Source: Clostridium thermosuccinogenes
GTDB lineage: Bacteria; Bacillota; Clostridia; Acetivibrionales; DSM-5807
Assembly (NCBI RefSeq): GCF_002896855.1
Contig: NZ_CP021850.1
Span: 397,665 to 461,664 of the forward strand
DNA: 64,000 nt
Direction: 5' to 3'
Shown: piece after piece, positions 43,725 through 53,516 of the stretch
Layout of the letters: each line of letters begins with the position of its first letter
Numbering within the stretch: position 1 is the stretch's first letter
Made by a program: the position numbers and the translations under genes
The notes under the pieces: generated by a model
Seen by the model: the letters and a program-made list of their open reading frames with translations, nothing else
The model's database searches: none
Told to the model about the DNA's origin: nothing

Positions 43725-44450
43725 TTATTCTCCCTCCATTTGGTAAGCCAGATACTGCTGCTTGATCTCTCGCGCCTTGCCCTGCGCAACAGGAACTGAC
43801 GAAAGGGACTGCAAAATCACCTGATGCTCTTCTATGGTATCCACATACTGCATATTCACAATATAGGAGCGGTGGGTTTTAATAAAACACCCATACTTCA
43901 TAAGATTATCACAGACATGTGAAAAAGACTCGGTACATTTGATTACCTTGCCGGACAGCAAGTGATACAACACATTTCTGCCGATGACCTCGGCAAAGAT
44001 TAAATTGGAAATCAAAATTTTTTGAATTCCCTCATTGCTCTTTACGACAATCGCATCCTCGTCTTTTTTTACTTTTATATGCTCCAGCATATCGTCAAAG
44101 GTAAAGAATAATTTCTCTTTTGATATAGGCTTTAATACATAGTTAATAGCCTTCACTGAATAGCTTTCCAGAGCAAATTCCGGTGAAGATGTAAAAAATA
44201 AAATCGGCGCAGTTTTGTCATAAGCTCGGATTTCCTTTGCAACATCAATGCCCGTAAAGCCTGGCATAATGATATCCAGGCAGTATATATCAAACCGTTT
44301 CCCTTTTTCCAATGCCGAAATCAGATCAAATCCGTTTGGAAAGACGGCGTATTCCAAGTTTAGATGTTTTGATGACCGGTACAGGTTTATGAGCTGTATT
44401 ATATGGCATAGCTCGTCAATATTGTCATCGCATATCGCAATATGTAGCAT
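43725..44450 (-). CDS. LytTR-family response regulator
   Basis: 241 residues behind GGGGGGAGC. The receiver domain has the acidic pair D8/D9 (ICDD), the phospho-acceptor D59 (YCLDIIMPG) and the conserved lysine region YVLKPISKEK. The C-terminal LytTR DNA-binding domain spans about 135-235 (IVVKSNEGIQKILISNLIFA, FIKTHRSYIVNMQYVDTI). It is the first gene of the two-component operon and faces divergently towards the LemA/SLH cluster, a likely target. Confidence 0.9.
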   Translation of the reverse strand: MLHIAICDDNIDELCHIIQLINLYRSSKHLNLEYAVFPNGFDLISALEKGKRFDIYCLDIIMPGFTGIDVAKEIRAYDKTAPILFFTSSPEFALESYSVKAINYVLKPISKEKLFFTFDDMLEHIKVKKDEDAIVVKSNEGIQKILISNLIFAEVIGRNVLYHLLSGKVIKCTESFSHVCDNLMKYGCFIKTHRSYIVNMQYVDTIEEHQVILQSLSSVPVAQGKAREIKQQYLAYQMEGE

Positions 44451-44503
44451 AAGCTCCCCCCATTAATTATCATTTTATCACACAAACTGAATGTTCTGCA
44501 CTA

Positions 44504-44531
44504 TTTCATGTCGAAAAAATCATGTTTCATG
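44504..44531. promoter_or_regulatory. Possible LytTR direct-repeat site
   Basis: Two copies of TTTCATG (44504-44510 and 44525-44531) are spaced 21 bp, two helical turns, in the divergent region between the LytTR regulator and the LemA gene. LytTR regulators usually bind such phased direct repeats. The assignment is tentative. Confidence 0.3.
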
Positions 44532-44716
44532 CAGCAGGTGATTTTTAAAGGAAGATTTTTGATAGATTTAATACAGGAATTGCCCCCTATACACTAGCTA
44601 AAAGAAGATGAGGGATTGCAAATGAAAAAACTACCGGTACTTAATATGGCACCTGCTATTATACTGAGGCTGGCAGTCTGTCTAAGAATTAAGAAACGAA
44701 CGAGGAGGACTTTATT

Positions 44717-45283
44717 ATGCTGCAAACTATCATCGCAATTATCGCAACTCTTGCTTTAATTGCCCTATGGATAATCTCTACGCAGCGCAAGTTGGTAGTG
44801 CTTGATGAAAATATCGGCAATGCCATGATTCAGATCGGAGTGCAGCTGTCATGCCGCTTCGATGCTCTGACGGCTCTTTTGGATTTGACAAAAGGCTATG
44901 CCAAGCATGAAAGCGAGACACTTATTGAAACAATCAAGCTAAGAAGAAGCATAATTACAGCCAAATCCACGCCGGATGATGTGGTGCACCAGGAAGGACT
45001 TATTTCCGAGGCCTTGAGCAGGATTGCCATGTTGACGGAGCAATACCCTGAATTAAAAGAAAATCAAAATTATATCAAAACCATGAACGCAGAGGAAATC
45101 TTCGAAAACATGGTGCGCACCAGCTGCCTGATATACAACGACAGCGTGACTAAACTAAACCGTGAAATCCGAATGTTTCCGGTCTTCATGATTGCTGGGA
45201 TTTTAGGCTTTCGGCAAAGAGACTATCTGGAGGAGAAAGAGCACGCTCCCGGCTGCAGATGGAGAAGCCAAAAGGCTGAATAG
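44717..45283 (+). CDS. LemA-family membrane protein
   Basis: 188 residues. CGAGGAGG precedes the start. It has one N-terminal membrane helix (IIAIIATLALIALWII) with the helical LemA body outside or inside (NAMIQIGVQLSCRFDALTAL, LLDLTKGYAKHESETLIETI, AMLTEQYPELKENQNYIKTM) and the family end MFPVFMIAGILGFRQRDYLE. The function of LemA proteins is poorly known. It is the first gene of a plus-strand cluster with a surface protein and a protease. Confidence 0.85.
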   Translation: MLQTIIAIIATLALIALWIISTQRKLVVLDENIGNAMIQIGVQLSCRFDALTALLDLTKGYAKHESETLIETIKLRRSIITAKSTPDDVVHQEGLISEALSRIAMLTEQYPELKENQNYIKTMNAEEIFENMVRTSCLIYNDSVTKLNREIRMFPVFMIAGILGFRQRDYLEEKEHAPGCRWRSQKAE

Positions 45284-45312
45284 AATTCAGAAGCTGCATT
45301 TAGGAAGGGCAC

Positions 45313-45626
45313 ATGATGAAAAAAAGAGCTGTTTCGCTTTTATTAGCAGTGATTATGATCACAGGCATGCTGCTGACTTCGAGTTATGCAGCAAAACGTC
45401 AGAGAACGAGCCCGTGTATCTTGGCACCGAAGCAGAGTGCCATGGAACCAAAGTTATTGCTTGATCTCACACAGGCTCGGCACCAGATCACGCAAAGATA
45501 ACCTTTATCAAGGCAGATTAGTATGAAGTTGCCGTATGGGACAAGCTTTCCTCCCATGCGGAGGTAAGAAATAAGCTGCTGCCAGGGCAAACCGTAATCA
45601 GCAGTTTATATATATGCCGGGCATGA
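45313..45626 (+). pseudogene. Decayed secreted-protein gene
   Basis: A clear signal peptide (MMKKRAVSLLLAVIMITGML) is followed after residue 28 by a frame change. In the second frame the reading ENEPVYLGTEAECHGTKVIA, SHTGSAPDHAKITFIKAD and YEVAVWDKLSSHAEVRNKLL continues to about 45626 but contains two internal stops (TGA near 45465, TAG near 45510). Together this is one secreted protein gene of about 100 codons that has lost its frame. Family unknown. Confidence 0.6.
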
Positions 45627-45658
45627 TGCCCAAACAATAAATGATTAGGAGGGTCAAT

Positions 45659-48600
45659 ATGAGAAAACGATTGCTAAGCTTACTATTAATTGTCTGTATG
45701 CTAGTGTCCATATTTCCATTGCAGATGTTTGCAGCAGACACCCGTCAGGCAAAGTTAAGTAGTGAGCCGGTGGAAGAGCTTCCTTTTTCCGATGTGAATA
45801 AAGGAAACTGGTTTTATGATGCAGTAAGCTATGCTTACAATCATGGACTTTTTAATGGAACGGGAGCGGACACTTTCTCCCCTTACAGTACCATGACAAG
45901 AGCAATGTTTGTGACGGTCGTTGGCAGAATGTTGGGCGTGGATGTTACCGAATATCAAAACAAATCAACTTTTTCCGATGTTAAGGCAGATGCCTACTAT
46001 GCTCCTTATGTAGCGTGGGCAGTGGAGCATGGGATTACAAACGGAGTTGGAAATGGACTTTTTGCTCCTGATGAGCCTCTGACTCGTGAGCAAATGGCAA
46101 CCTTTATTGTTCGCCTGTTTGACACCTTTGGCTATCCATATCCCGAGGAGAAGGTGAGTGGCTCGCCAAAGGATTTGGACAGCATTTCGAATTATGCAAG
46201 GGAATCCGTTCTGAAGCTTTGGGCATGTGGGATGTTCAACGGTGATAATGCAGGCAATTTTAATCCCAAGGACAACGCTACTCGTGCAGAGTGTGCGGCT
46301 TTTCTCATGCGTATAGACGAGCATTTCGTTGAAATTGGCATCAAGGAATATACCACAGAAGAAGAACAACCGGAAGAACCGGAGGAGGAGCCTGAAGAAG
46401 AACCTGAAGAAGAACCTGAAGAAGAGCCGGAGGAAGATCCGGATGAAAATCCAGGCAGCGGTACATCAAAATATACAGTAACATTTATGGACGGAGATAG
46501 ATATGTTGAGATGTTTACTGTAAAGAAAGGACAACCTTTATCAAAGACGCCTTCCAGCAGTAAAGTTGCAAAAGACGGTTATATTTTCGTTGGATGGTTT
46601 TCCAACAAGGAATGCACCATACCGTTCTATGCAGATGATGCTGTGACTTCAAACCTGACTGTTTATGCGAAATATGAGGAGATGGTAAAGGAAGAGCTGA
46701 GTATTACTTCTTTCTCACTGTTAGACCAGTCTCCAGACCTTAGTTTCGCAATCCAAAAAATCAGCCAGAATGCTGGAAGCGTTAACGATAGTATAGTATT
46801 AACTGTTATGGATGGATCAGACCCAGTGGAGCTCGATATTATCAATAACGGAAATGACACCTTTACCGTAAAGGCAAAGGGGGGCTTCCGTGAAGGTTCA
46901 AACTACAGGCTTACCCTTGGAGAAGGATACATATTCAAGGATAAGGCTGAATCCATACGTACAGTTAACTTCAGTATTAAAAAAGAGGAAGTATTCAACC
47001 TTGCTTTGAATGATGGCGTAATTTATATTCAGGATACAGAAGAAATCTCATATAAAATTGGCGACAAGGATCCGGTGGACGTACTTAATCCGGAAATGCT
47101 GAGAAGCGAAACCGCTGATGAAGTAACCGGAACATTTGAGTATGAAAAAGCCGGTGAACTCAATGAAAATGATATTCTCTGTATTTATGAAACAACTCCC
47201 CCTTATGAACGCGACTATGTGAACAACACTTATTCCGATGATGCGGAAGTATATGTGGAAGTAGTTTCAATCGTTGGTAATACAGTAACTTTTAAAGGCC
47301 TTGATGAAGAAGATGCAGATAAATTAATCTTTATTCCGGACACTATTCCGTTTAAAGTTGCGGAATTACCAAAAGGAGAATCCGGGACAGTTAAGGCATC
47401 AGATGTTGACACTGATGCACGGGATGCCATGGGGCTTCCTCTGTATCCGGAAGTGGAAAAAGGCGATTTCCTGGTATTCTATGTAGGCGATTTAACAGGT
47501 CTTACTGTGGAAGACGAAGTCTACTACGGTATTGTCACCAAAGTTGAGGGCGATACTGTTTACTATGCCAGAACAACAAAAGAGGAAATCGAAAAATCCA
47601 TGGACACTTTCCTGCAGCAGACACCTAAAGGCGATGAGCTTTTGGATGGAGTGGATATAGAATCCCTTACAGGCAAAATTGAGCAGCAAGTGCGGGAGAG
47701 CGGATTTGCCGAGGAAGCAGCTGAATACCTTGCTCTTATGGCAACTCAAACTGAAGGATTCAAAAGCCTCTCGGGACTGACTGACTTCTCTATGACCGAT
47801 GAAAGCGGTAATCCTTTGACTGCCGAGGAACTGGAGCTGATGGGAATCGGTAAAAACATTGAGTTGTCTGATGATGTGGAAGTTACCGTTGAACTTGACA
47901 AGAGCTCCAAATATTTCAATGATGGTGTCCGGCTGGCCGTCGGCATAGACGCAGAATTCTCTGTTGACATTGGCGAAGAAGGTCAGATGAAGATTGTTCT
48001 GTCTGCTACCTTTGCGGAAGAAATATCTCTTGACATTACTGCAAGCGCTTATGCCGATGTTACATGGTATGTCATCATTCCGAAATTCCATGAGTTGACT
48101 TTCAGATCCTTCATAGATATTAAAAACTATTCTGCTGTTTCTGTAGACTTAAAGATGTATACAGTGGAGAAGGAAGAAGACCCGCTGTGGGAAAGACTGA
48201 AAAAAATCAAAAACGGCAAATACAAGAAAACCATTGAACAAATTGAAGAATTAAAAGACAAAATTACCGAAGCTAAAGAAACTGCCGAAAAAATCCAGGG
48301 CTACATGGAAGATCTGGAGAACCTGTGGAAATCCATTCCTTCCGATGTGACTAATAAAGAAGAATACGAAGGGCTCCTTGACACTTTAGGGGAATTGAAC
48401 GTGACCCAGGAACTGAAGGAAATGCTGGATCTCACCACTGAGGCTGAGCTTGACGCCGGCGTCCGCAACCTGATGGAACGTTATTCGGAGATGCTGGAAA
48501 ATGAAAGCGACTGGATAGAGATTTTAAATAAGGAAATATTTGACCGGGATTTTCATATCAGCGTTTTCGCATTCAAAATCGGTGCAGATTTTGTTATCAA

Positions 48601-51600
48601 GGCAAATGTTAATGTCGCCATGGGCGCCAATATGGAATATGTGATTGGCAAACGTTATTCCTTCTGGTTTGATATCATATCCCAAACCAGCGGCAGCTCC
48701 GAAATGGATCTTCTTGACGAGAAATTTGCCTTCCAGTTCTATGTCATGGGGGAACTCGGGCTGAAGATGGGTGTCGAGGCTGAAATTGCCGTAGGAGTTA
48801 TATCAACCAAAATAGGCAGCATTGGACTCACGGCAGAGTTTGGACCATATGTTGAGACATGGGGTTACTTTATCTATGAGTACACCAAGTTGAGACCTGC
48901 AAATACCTCCACCTGGGACTACGACGAGAGGATGATGGGGGCACTTTACCTGGAGTTTGGGTTATACCTTGAGATGCACTTTAAGGCACAGGCATTTGGT
49001 GATTATTTCAAATACGAACCGACTCTTCTTGACAAGAAATGGCCACTTCTTACAGCAGGCACAAGAAACAATGTATATGGCTTTGCTTACGAAATAGAAG
49101 ATGGTGAAGTACTTCCTGTAGTTGACCATGACAACAACAGTGTAAATGGCATAACCATGACTTTGCCGGAAACTTATCGCTTAATGGAATATATGGATTT
49201 GTGCGAAGGCAATGTGGAGCAGGAAATTTATGACTTGAGCAAATTTAACTACACTCTCTCCAATCGTAACTTTGCATTTAACAAAGAAAACGGCGAAATA
49301 TCCGTAACAGTTCCAAAGGGAGTTCAATATATGGAATGCGATTTAACTCTCACATGGAAATCGGACAAACTTGCTTTCAGCCATTACGATATAGCTGTAA
49401 CCATTCCTCTTGTGTGGACAAATCTATCAACAGAGGAATTGAATGAAAGATTTACAGCCAGCGTTCGCGTAGGGAATGAACAGGATGGATACACTACTGT
49501 GTGGAGCAAGCGTGTAAGGAAAAATGAGGAGTTTGATCTGCCGGCAGAAGATGAGATCAAGGCCATTTTAGGTGTGGACAGCTATGAAAGCGCGTATGGT
49601 AATCTGAAATACAGTGAAATCAATGGATATGGGGAGCAGCAAACAAAAGGCCTGACCGTTTTGCGCGATAAAAGCTATTACTTTGAGGTGAAGCCAAGAA
49701 TCTATACCCTGACGGTGAAAGATGTGGAAAAACCCGACGGTACCAAGGAAGACAGACAGTTTACCGCTAAATTCGGAGAAGCATTTGACTTCAGTTCCCT
49801 GGCAGGGACTGGAACTATAGATAACGAGAACAAAAACTACACCGCTTTCTTTAAGGTTGAAGCCAAGGACAGCAACGATAATGAAATCCTCAGGGATGTT
49901 AATGAGCGCATAGGCAAGGCTTTCGCCATGGATATTTTAAGCGGGGCAACCTATACCGCAACCTATGTTGATAATTCCGCTACAGCCACATTTAAGTTCG
50001 AGGGTGTTGACCTTGAAGATATTAAAGTGACAATGAGGAAAGGTGATGTTGCATCCACCGAGTTCTTTGATGAGGAACTGTATGCAAAGAATGCCATCGT
50101 AAAGAGCATTTATCCTGCTTTTGCCGCTATAACCGGGCCAACCACATATATAGTTGTATGTGAGGTGCAGGAAGCTCCCTTGGTCGACCATACCATCACC
50201 TATGTCACAAACGGCGGCAGCGTGATTCAGCCGGCTCAATACCCTGTAGGTTCTGTGATTACAAAACCGGCAGATCCTGTAAGAAAAGGATATAACTTTG
50301 ATGGCTGGTATAGCGATCCTGAATTGACACAACCTTTTGATTTCACTATAACCATGCCGGATGAGGACATCATCCTGTATGCAAAATGGAGCGGAAGGGA
50401 ATACATCATAACCTTTGATGCAACGGAAGGTGCTCTGCCGGAAGGTGTTGAAGGCACCAAGACAGTTGTATTTGGTCAAAACTATGGTGAGCTGCCGCAA
50501 CCTGTCAAGGTGGGTTCCAATTTCAAAGGATGGTTTACTGAGCGGACAGGAGGAGAAAAGGTAACAGGGGATACAGCAATTACAGTTGACAGCAATCATA
50601 CCCTGTATGCACGGTGGAGCGAAAAATCGCCGATTAGTGAGGACATTATAGTATTCAATCCAGAAGGGCTGAAATATGATTACAATGGCCAACATCAACC
50701 GGCAGTATATGAGGCAGTTTATCAGGCAGTGTATAGCAGCGGCTTTGATATAGGCAGCTTCACTATACAATACAAACGGCAGGGTCTGGACGATGAATGG
50801 CTTGATACCGCTGTCAATGCAGGTGTATATGATGTAAAAATTACAAGAGCGGAAGATGAAAACTATGATTCTTTCGAAAATACCTATACAAATGTGATGG
50901 TCATAAACAAGATCAGCCGAGAAATAGATGCTGATCCAAAAGCAAGCACTTACTATGCACACCTGCTGGTAGATAAATTGCCTCAAAATGCTTATCCAGG
51001 TGATGGAACTGTGCTATATGCGGTTTCAACCACACCGTCGGTTCCGGTAACTGGTTGGCAGGAATCCCGTGCATTTATGAATCTAAAACCTGGAAACTAT
51101 TACATCTTTGCTAAGGTTTTAGAGGGTGAAAACTATTTTGCAACAAGCAATGTTGCACAAAGCACTGAGCCTGTTGAAGTTAAAGCTGTAGAACCAAGGG
51201 ATAGAATAATAGAAGAGTTAAAATTGGAAATAAAGACCAGCAATATAAAAGATGCCGGAACAGATTCCATAATCAGCGGCAGAATATATTTCCTTGATGG
51301 TACAAGCACTAATCTGACACATTTCGATAATCCGGATGTAGATGATTTTGAGAGAAATACTACAGGGACTTATAAGTTAGAGGGAAGAGTACTTGTTCCA
51401 TGGATGATTTCCAAAGTGGAAATTGACTATCAAAGGAAAGGCCTTTATGCCGGCTGGCACTGCGAATATGTTCAGCCTATTGCAACTGTGGTAACCATAT
51501 ATGGTGATAATTGGTATGGTACTTATGAAAATGTCAAAGGGGATCGGATTTCAGTCAATCGATGGTTCGAAGATAATCATGTGGTTTGGAGCGCCGAAAC

Positions 51601-52024
51601 AGATATCATGAAGCGTAAAATTGACGGAGTTGGTAACTTTAATGACATTATAGGAAATATGAGTTTGAGCAGTGGTGATACTGAAAAATATACCTTTACT
51701 TATAATGGCTTGGTTCTTGATCAGTATGGATTTACACGTGAAGGTAATCCTTTTACAGGGAAGACAGTACGTGCTTCATATAACGCATATGAACACCTGG
51801 AAGCACCTACACTGACCATTACAGCCAGTGACAAGGCATATAATGAGTGCCTGGATTACACAATTAACAGCATTACCATTGACAAGGCAGCTTTGTATGA
51901 AGCAATGAAAGCAAAAGGTGATACGGAAACAACACTGACAGTAACCTTGAAGTTCCCTGAACGTTCAACTACTGCAGATACTGCCACATGGACCAAAACC
52001 ATTACAGTAACAATTGCAGACTAA
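45659..52024 (+). CDS. Giant SLH-anchored surface protein with InlB_B/Flg_new repeats
   Basis: 2,121 residues from ATG 45659 behind TAGGAGGG. A signal peptide (1-26) is followed by three SLH domains (about 42-92, 104-155 and 172-222) that bind pyruvylated cell-wall polymer. Next come a Glu/Pro linker of EEPE units (233-265) and a Listeria-Bacteroides (InlB_B) repeat (271-340, YIFVGWFSNKECTIPFYAD). A long middle part includes beta-rich segments and a predicted coiled-coil (about 845-945, KYKKTIEQIEELKDKITEAK). Two more InlB_B repeats lie at about 1511-1656, and a beta-rich C-terminus closes the protein. It should be displayed on the cell wall. The middle domains are unassigned and no catalytic motif is seen. 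Confidence 0.85.
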   Translation: MRKRLLSLLLIVCMLVSIFPLQMFAADTRQAKLSSEPVEELPFSDVNKGNWFYDAVSYAYNHGLFNGTGADTFSPYSTMTRAMFVTVVGRMLGVDVTEYQNKSTFSDVKADAYYAPYVAWAVEHGITNGVGNGLFAPDEPLTREQMATFIVRLFDTFGYPYPEEKVSGSPKDLDSISNYARESVLKLWACGMFNGDNAGNFNPKDNATRAECAAFLMRIDEHFVEIGIKEYTTEEEQPEEPEEEPEEEPEEEPEEEPEEDPDENPGSGTSKYTVTFMDGDRYVEMFTVKKGQPLSKTPSSSKVAKDGYIFVGWFSNKECTIPFYADDAVTSNLTVYAKYEEMVKEELSITSFSLLDQSPDLSFAIQKISQNAGSVNDSIVLTVMDGSDPVELDIINNGNDTFTVKAKGGFREGSNYRLTLGEGYIFKDKAESIRTVNFSIKKEEVFNLALNDGVIYIQDTEEISYKIGDKDPVDVLNPEMLRSETADEVTGTFEYEKAGELNENDILCIYETTPPYERDYVNNTYSDDAEVYVEVVSIVGNTVTFKGLDEEDADKLIFIPDTIPFKVAELPKGESGTVKASDVDTDARDAMGLPLYPEVEKGDFLVFYVGDLTGLTVEDEVYYGIVTKVEGDTVYYARTTKEEIEKSMDTFLQQTPKGDELLDGVDIESLTGKIEQQVRESGFAEEAAEYLALMATQTEGFKSLSGLTDFSMTDESGNPLTAEELELMGIGKNIELSDDVEVTVELDKSSKYFNDGVRLAVGIDAEFSVDIGEEGQMKIVLSATFAEEISLDITASAYADVTWYVIIPKFHELTFRSFIDIKNYSAVSVDLKMYTVEKEEDPLWERLKKIKNGKYKKTIEQIEELKDKITEAKETAEKIQGYMEDLENLWKSIPSDVTNKEEYEGLLDTLGELNVTQELKEMLDLTTEAELDAGVRNLMERYSEMLENESDWIEILNKEIFDRDFHISVFAFKIGADFVIKANVNVAMGANMEYVIGKRYSFWFDIISQTSGSSEMDLLDEKFAFQFYVMGELGLKMGVEAEIAVGVISTKIGSIGLTAEFGPYVETWGYFIYEYTKLRPANTSTWDYDERMMGALYLEFGLYLEMHFKAQAFGDYFKYEPTLLDKKWPLLTAGTRNNVYGFAYEIEDGEVLPVVDHDNNSVNGITMTLPETYRLMEYMDLCEGNVEQEIYDLSKFNYTLSNRNFAFNKENGEISVTVPKGVQYMECDLTLTWKSDKLAFSHYDIAVTIPLVWTNLSTEELNERFTASVRVGNEQDGYTTVWSKRVRKNEEFDLPAEDEIKAILGVDSYESAYGNLKYSEINGYGEQQTKGLTVLRDKSYYFEVKPRIYTLTVKDVEKPDGTKEDRQFTAKFGEAFDFSSLAGTGTIDNENKNYTAFFKVEAKDSNDNEILRDVNERIGKAFAMDILSGATYTATYVDNSATATFKFEGVDLEDIKVTMRKGDVASTEFFDEELYAKNAIVKSIYPAFAAITGPTTYIVVCEVQEAPLVDHTITYVTNGGSVIQPAQYPVGSVITKPADPVRKGYNFDGWYSDPELTQPFDFTITMPDEDIILYAKWSGREYIITFDATEGALPEGVEGTKTVVFGQNYGELPQPVKVGSNFKGWFTERTGGEKVTGDTAITVDSNHTLYARWSEKSPISEDIIVFNPEGLKYDYNGQHQPAVYEAVYQAVYSSGFDIGSFTIQYKRQGLDDEWLDTAVNAGVYDVKITRAEDENYDSFENTYTNVMVINKISREIDADPKASTYYAHLLVDKLPQNAYPGDGTVLYAVSTTPSVPVTGWQESRAFMNLKPGNYYIFAKVLEGENYFATSNVAQSTEPVEVKAVEPRDRIIEELKLEIKTSNIKDAGTDSIISGRIYFLDGTSTNLTHFDNPDVDDFERNTTGTYKLEGRVLVPWMISKVEIDYQRKGLYAGWHCEYVQPIATVVTIYGDNWYGTYENVKGDRISVNRWFEDNHVVWSAETDIMKRKIDGVGNFNDIIGNMSLSSGDTEKYTFTYNGLVLDQYGFTREGNPFTGKTVRASYNAYEHLEAPTLTITASDKAYNECLDYTINSITIDKAALYEAMKAKGDTETTLTVTLKFPERSTTADTATWTKTITVTIAD

Positions 52025-52050
52025 ATAAAACAATAGCATAAGTTGAAGAC

Positions 52051-52079
52051 AGCGGCATCTGCTTAAGGCAGATGCTGCT
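52051..52079 (+). promoter_or_regulatory. Intercistronic hairpin between surface protein and protease
   Basis: AGCGGCATCTGC/GCAGATGCTGCT with loop TTAAG has no T-run, so it may attenuate weakly or stabilise the upstream message rather than terminate. Confidence 0.5.
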
Positions 52080-52099
52080 GGTTTAAAGGGTGAAGTATT

Positions 52100-52966
52100 A
52101 TGAGAAAAAGATTTATTTGCATACTGCTGATGCTTTTGATATTTTCCCAGTCCGTATTTGCGTCTGAGTTATCAGCCGAGAACTGCATAAAAGTTGCTGT
52201 AATAGACACAGGTATTTCTACCAGGGCAATTGATGCAGAACATATAGCTGAGGGATATAATTACATCAGTGATAATAATGATACCGAGGATAAAATCGGC
52301 CACGGAACTGCTATTGCAGGGATTATTGCAGGTTCATCCTATGCAGTGCTGTCGGAAATGGTCAACGATGTAAAGCTTGTTCCATTGGTGATACAGACTA
52401 CAGATGAAAGCGGCAAAGTACAAATAGGAGATACTGAGATGATTGCTCATGCCATCAGAGATGCCATCGATATCTATGGCTGCCGTGTCATTAACTTAAG
52501 CATTGGCACAACTAAGGAAAGCAAGCTTTTGCGCGAAGCGGTGGAGTATGCCGAAGAGAAAAATGCAGTTATAATATCCTCAGTAGGAAACAAAAATGTG
52601 AAAAATCCGGACTCTTTATATTATCCGGCGGCATATCCTACGGTAATCGGTGTCGGGTCTGTCAATAAAAATGGCCGGGTATCGAGTTTTTCTCAAAGAA
52701 ATAAGTCTTTAATGTTGGTGGCACCGGGGGAAAGAATTTGGACTGTCTCTAAAAGTGGAAAAGCCTTGCTTACAAGCGGCACTTCCTTTGCAGCTGCATT
52801 TGTATCAGCCGCTGCTGCGGCGCTTATTCACACCTGTCCGGAATTGACCGCTGCAGAGGTACGGAGTATTCTCTGCGAATCTGCAACCGATATTCTTGAA
52901 CCGGGTTATGATATGGGTAGCGGCTGGGGCATCCTCAATTTGGAGGCATGCCTGAATAGGGAATAA
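52100..52966 (+). CDS. Secreted subtilisin-like serine protease (S8)
   Basis: 288 residues. A signal peptide (1-21) is followed almost directly by the catalytic domain, with no room for the usual propeptide. The triad is intact: D36 in VAVIDTG, H68 in GHGTAIAG and S229 in TSGTSFAAAF, with the oxyanion asparagine at N164 (SVGNKN). It is encoded 75 bases after the giant SLH protein and could process it or other surface proteins. The lack of a prodomain suggests assisted folding or a non-classical maturation. Confidence 0.85.
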   Translation: MRKRFICILLMLLIFSQSVFASELSAENCIKVAVIDTGISTRAIDAEHIAEGYNYISDNNDTEDKIGHGTAIAGIIAGSSYAVLSEMVNDVKLVPLVIQTTDESGKVQIGDTEMIAHAIRDAIDIYGCRVINLSIGTTKESKLLREAVEYAEEKNAVIISSVGNKNVKNPDSLYYPAAYPTVIGVGSVNKNGRVSSFSQRNKSLMLVAPGERIWTVSKSGKALLTSGTSFAAAFVSAAAAALIHTCPELTAAEVRSILCESATDILEPGYDMGSGWGILNLEACLNRE

Positions 52967-53320
52967 AGCATAAGCAGGAGACACTCACGGACCACAGAAA
53001 GGCAATTGATTTCATGTATTGGCATGACGGAATTATTGACGATATCCGACAGACATGCAGGAAAACCTGCAAATTATGCTTGACATGGCCAAGCCTAGTA
53101 TGTAATAATATTCCAAAATAGTGAGTATGCATAAGCATCAAGCAGGGAAAGATGGACTCACCTCTTTCCGGCAAAGAGCATTCCTTCTGTGATGGGGAAT
53201 GTCTCGGGTATGCGAGCTGCATAGGGGCGCTTGAGCCTTACACGTGGAGATATAATGACAGGGGACGCACCTTTTTGAACAGGAATTATACTTTTACATT
53301 AAGGAATGTCCACTTCTTTA

Positions 53321-53366
53321 AATCCCGCGGAGTCACTTAAAAGGTGATTCTGCGGGATTTTTTCAT
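53321..53366 (+). terminator. Rho-independent terminator
   Basis: Arms AATCCCGC and GCGGGATT with an inner GTCAC/GGTGA stem are followed by TTTTTTCATT. Confidence 0.8.
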
Positions 53367-53399
53367 TATAAAGGTTGTGCGCGATATATGAAATTGCTT

Positions 53400-53457
53400 T
53401 GAGTTTAGCCAATTGAAATGGATGATTGTTGAGTGCATCCATTATTAGCTTAATTCA
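53400..53457. repeat. MITE-like palindromic repeat, copy B (shortened)
   Basis: 58 bp with the same outer arms as copies A and C (AATTGAAATGGATGATTGTT and CATCCATTATTAGC), but the internal 30 bases are missing and the left tip is diverged (TGAGTTTAG for TGAATTCAG). Confidence 0.75.
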
Positions 53458-53516
53458 TTCTCTATGCGGTGCTCAGTATTGGATTATAAAATGATAATAG
53501 AATGGAGATGAAGATT

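Larger units (their letters stand above)
52967..53516. other. Gap with decayed reading frames, terminator and palindromic repeat
   Basis: Short open readings such as AIDFMYWHDGIIDDI near 53000 have no start or known family. The region carries a terminator at 53321-53366 and the shortened palindromic repeat at 53400-53457. Confidence 0.45.

Noticed and set aside
49937-50986. 349-residue open frame on the minus strand
   Set aside because: It lies wholly antisense inside the giant SLH gene, has no ribosome site and reads as low-complexity shadow sequence.
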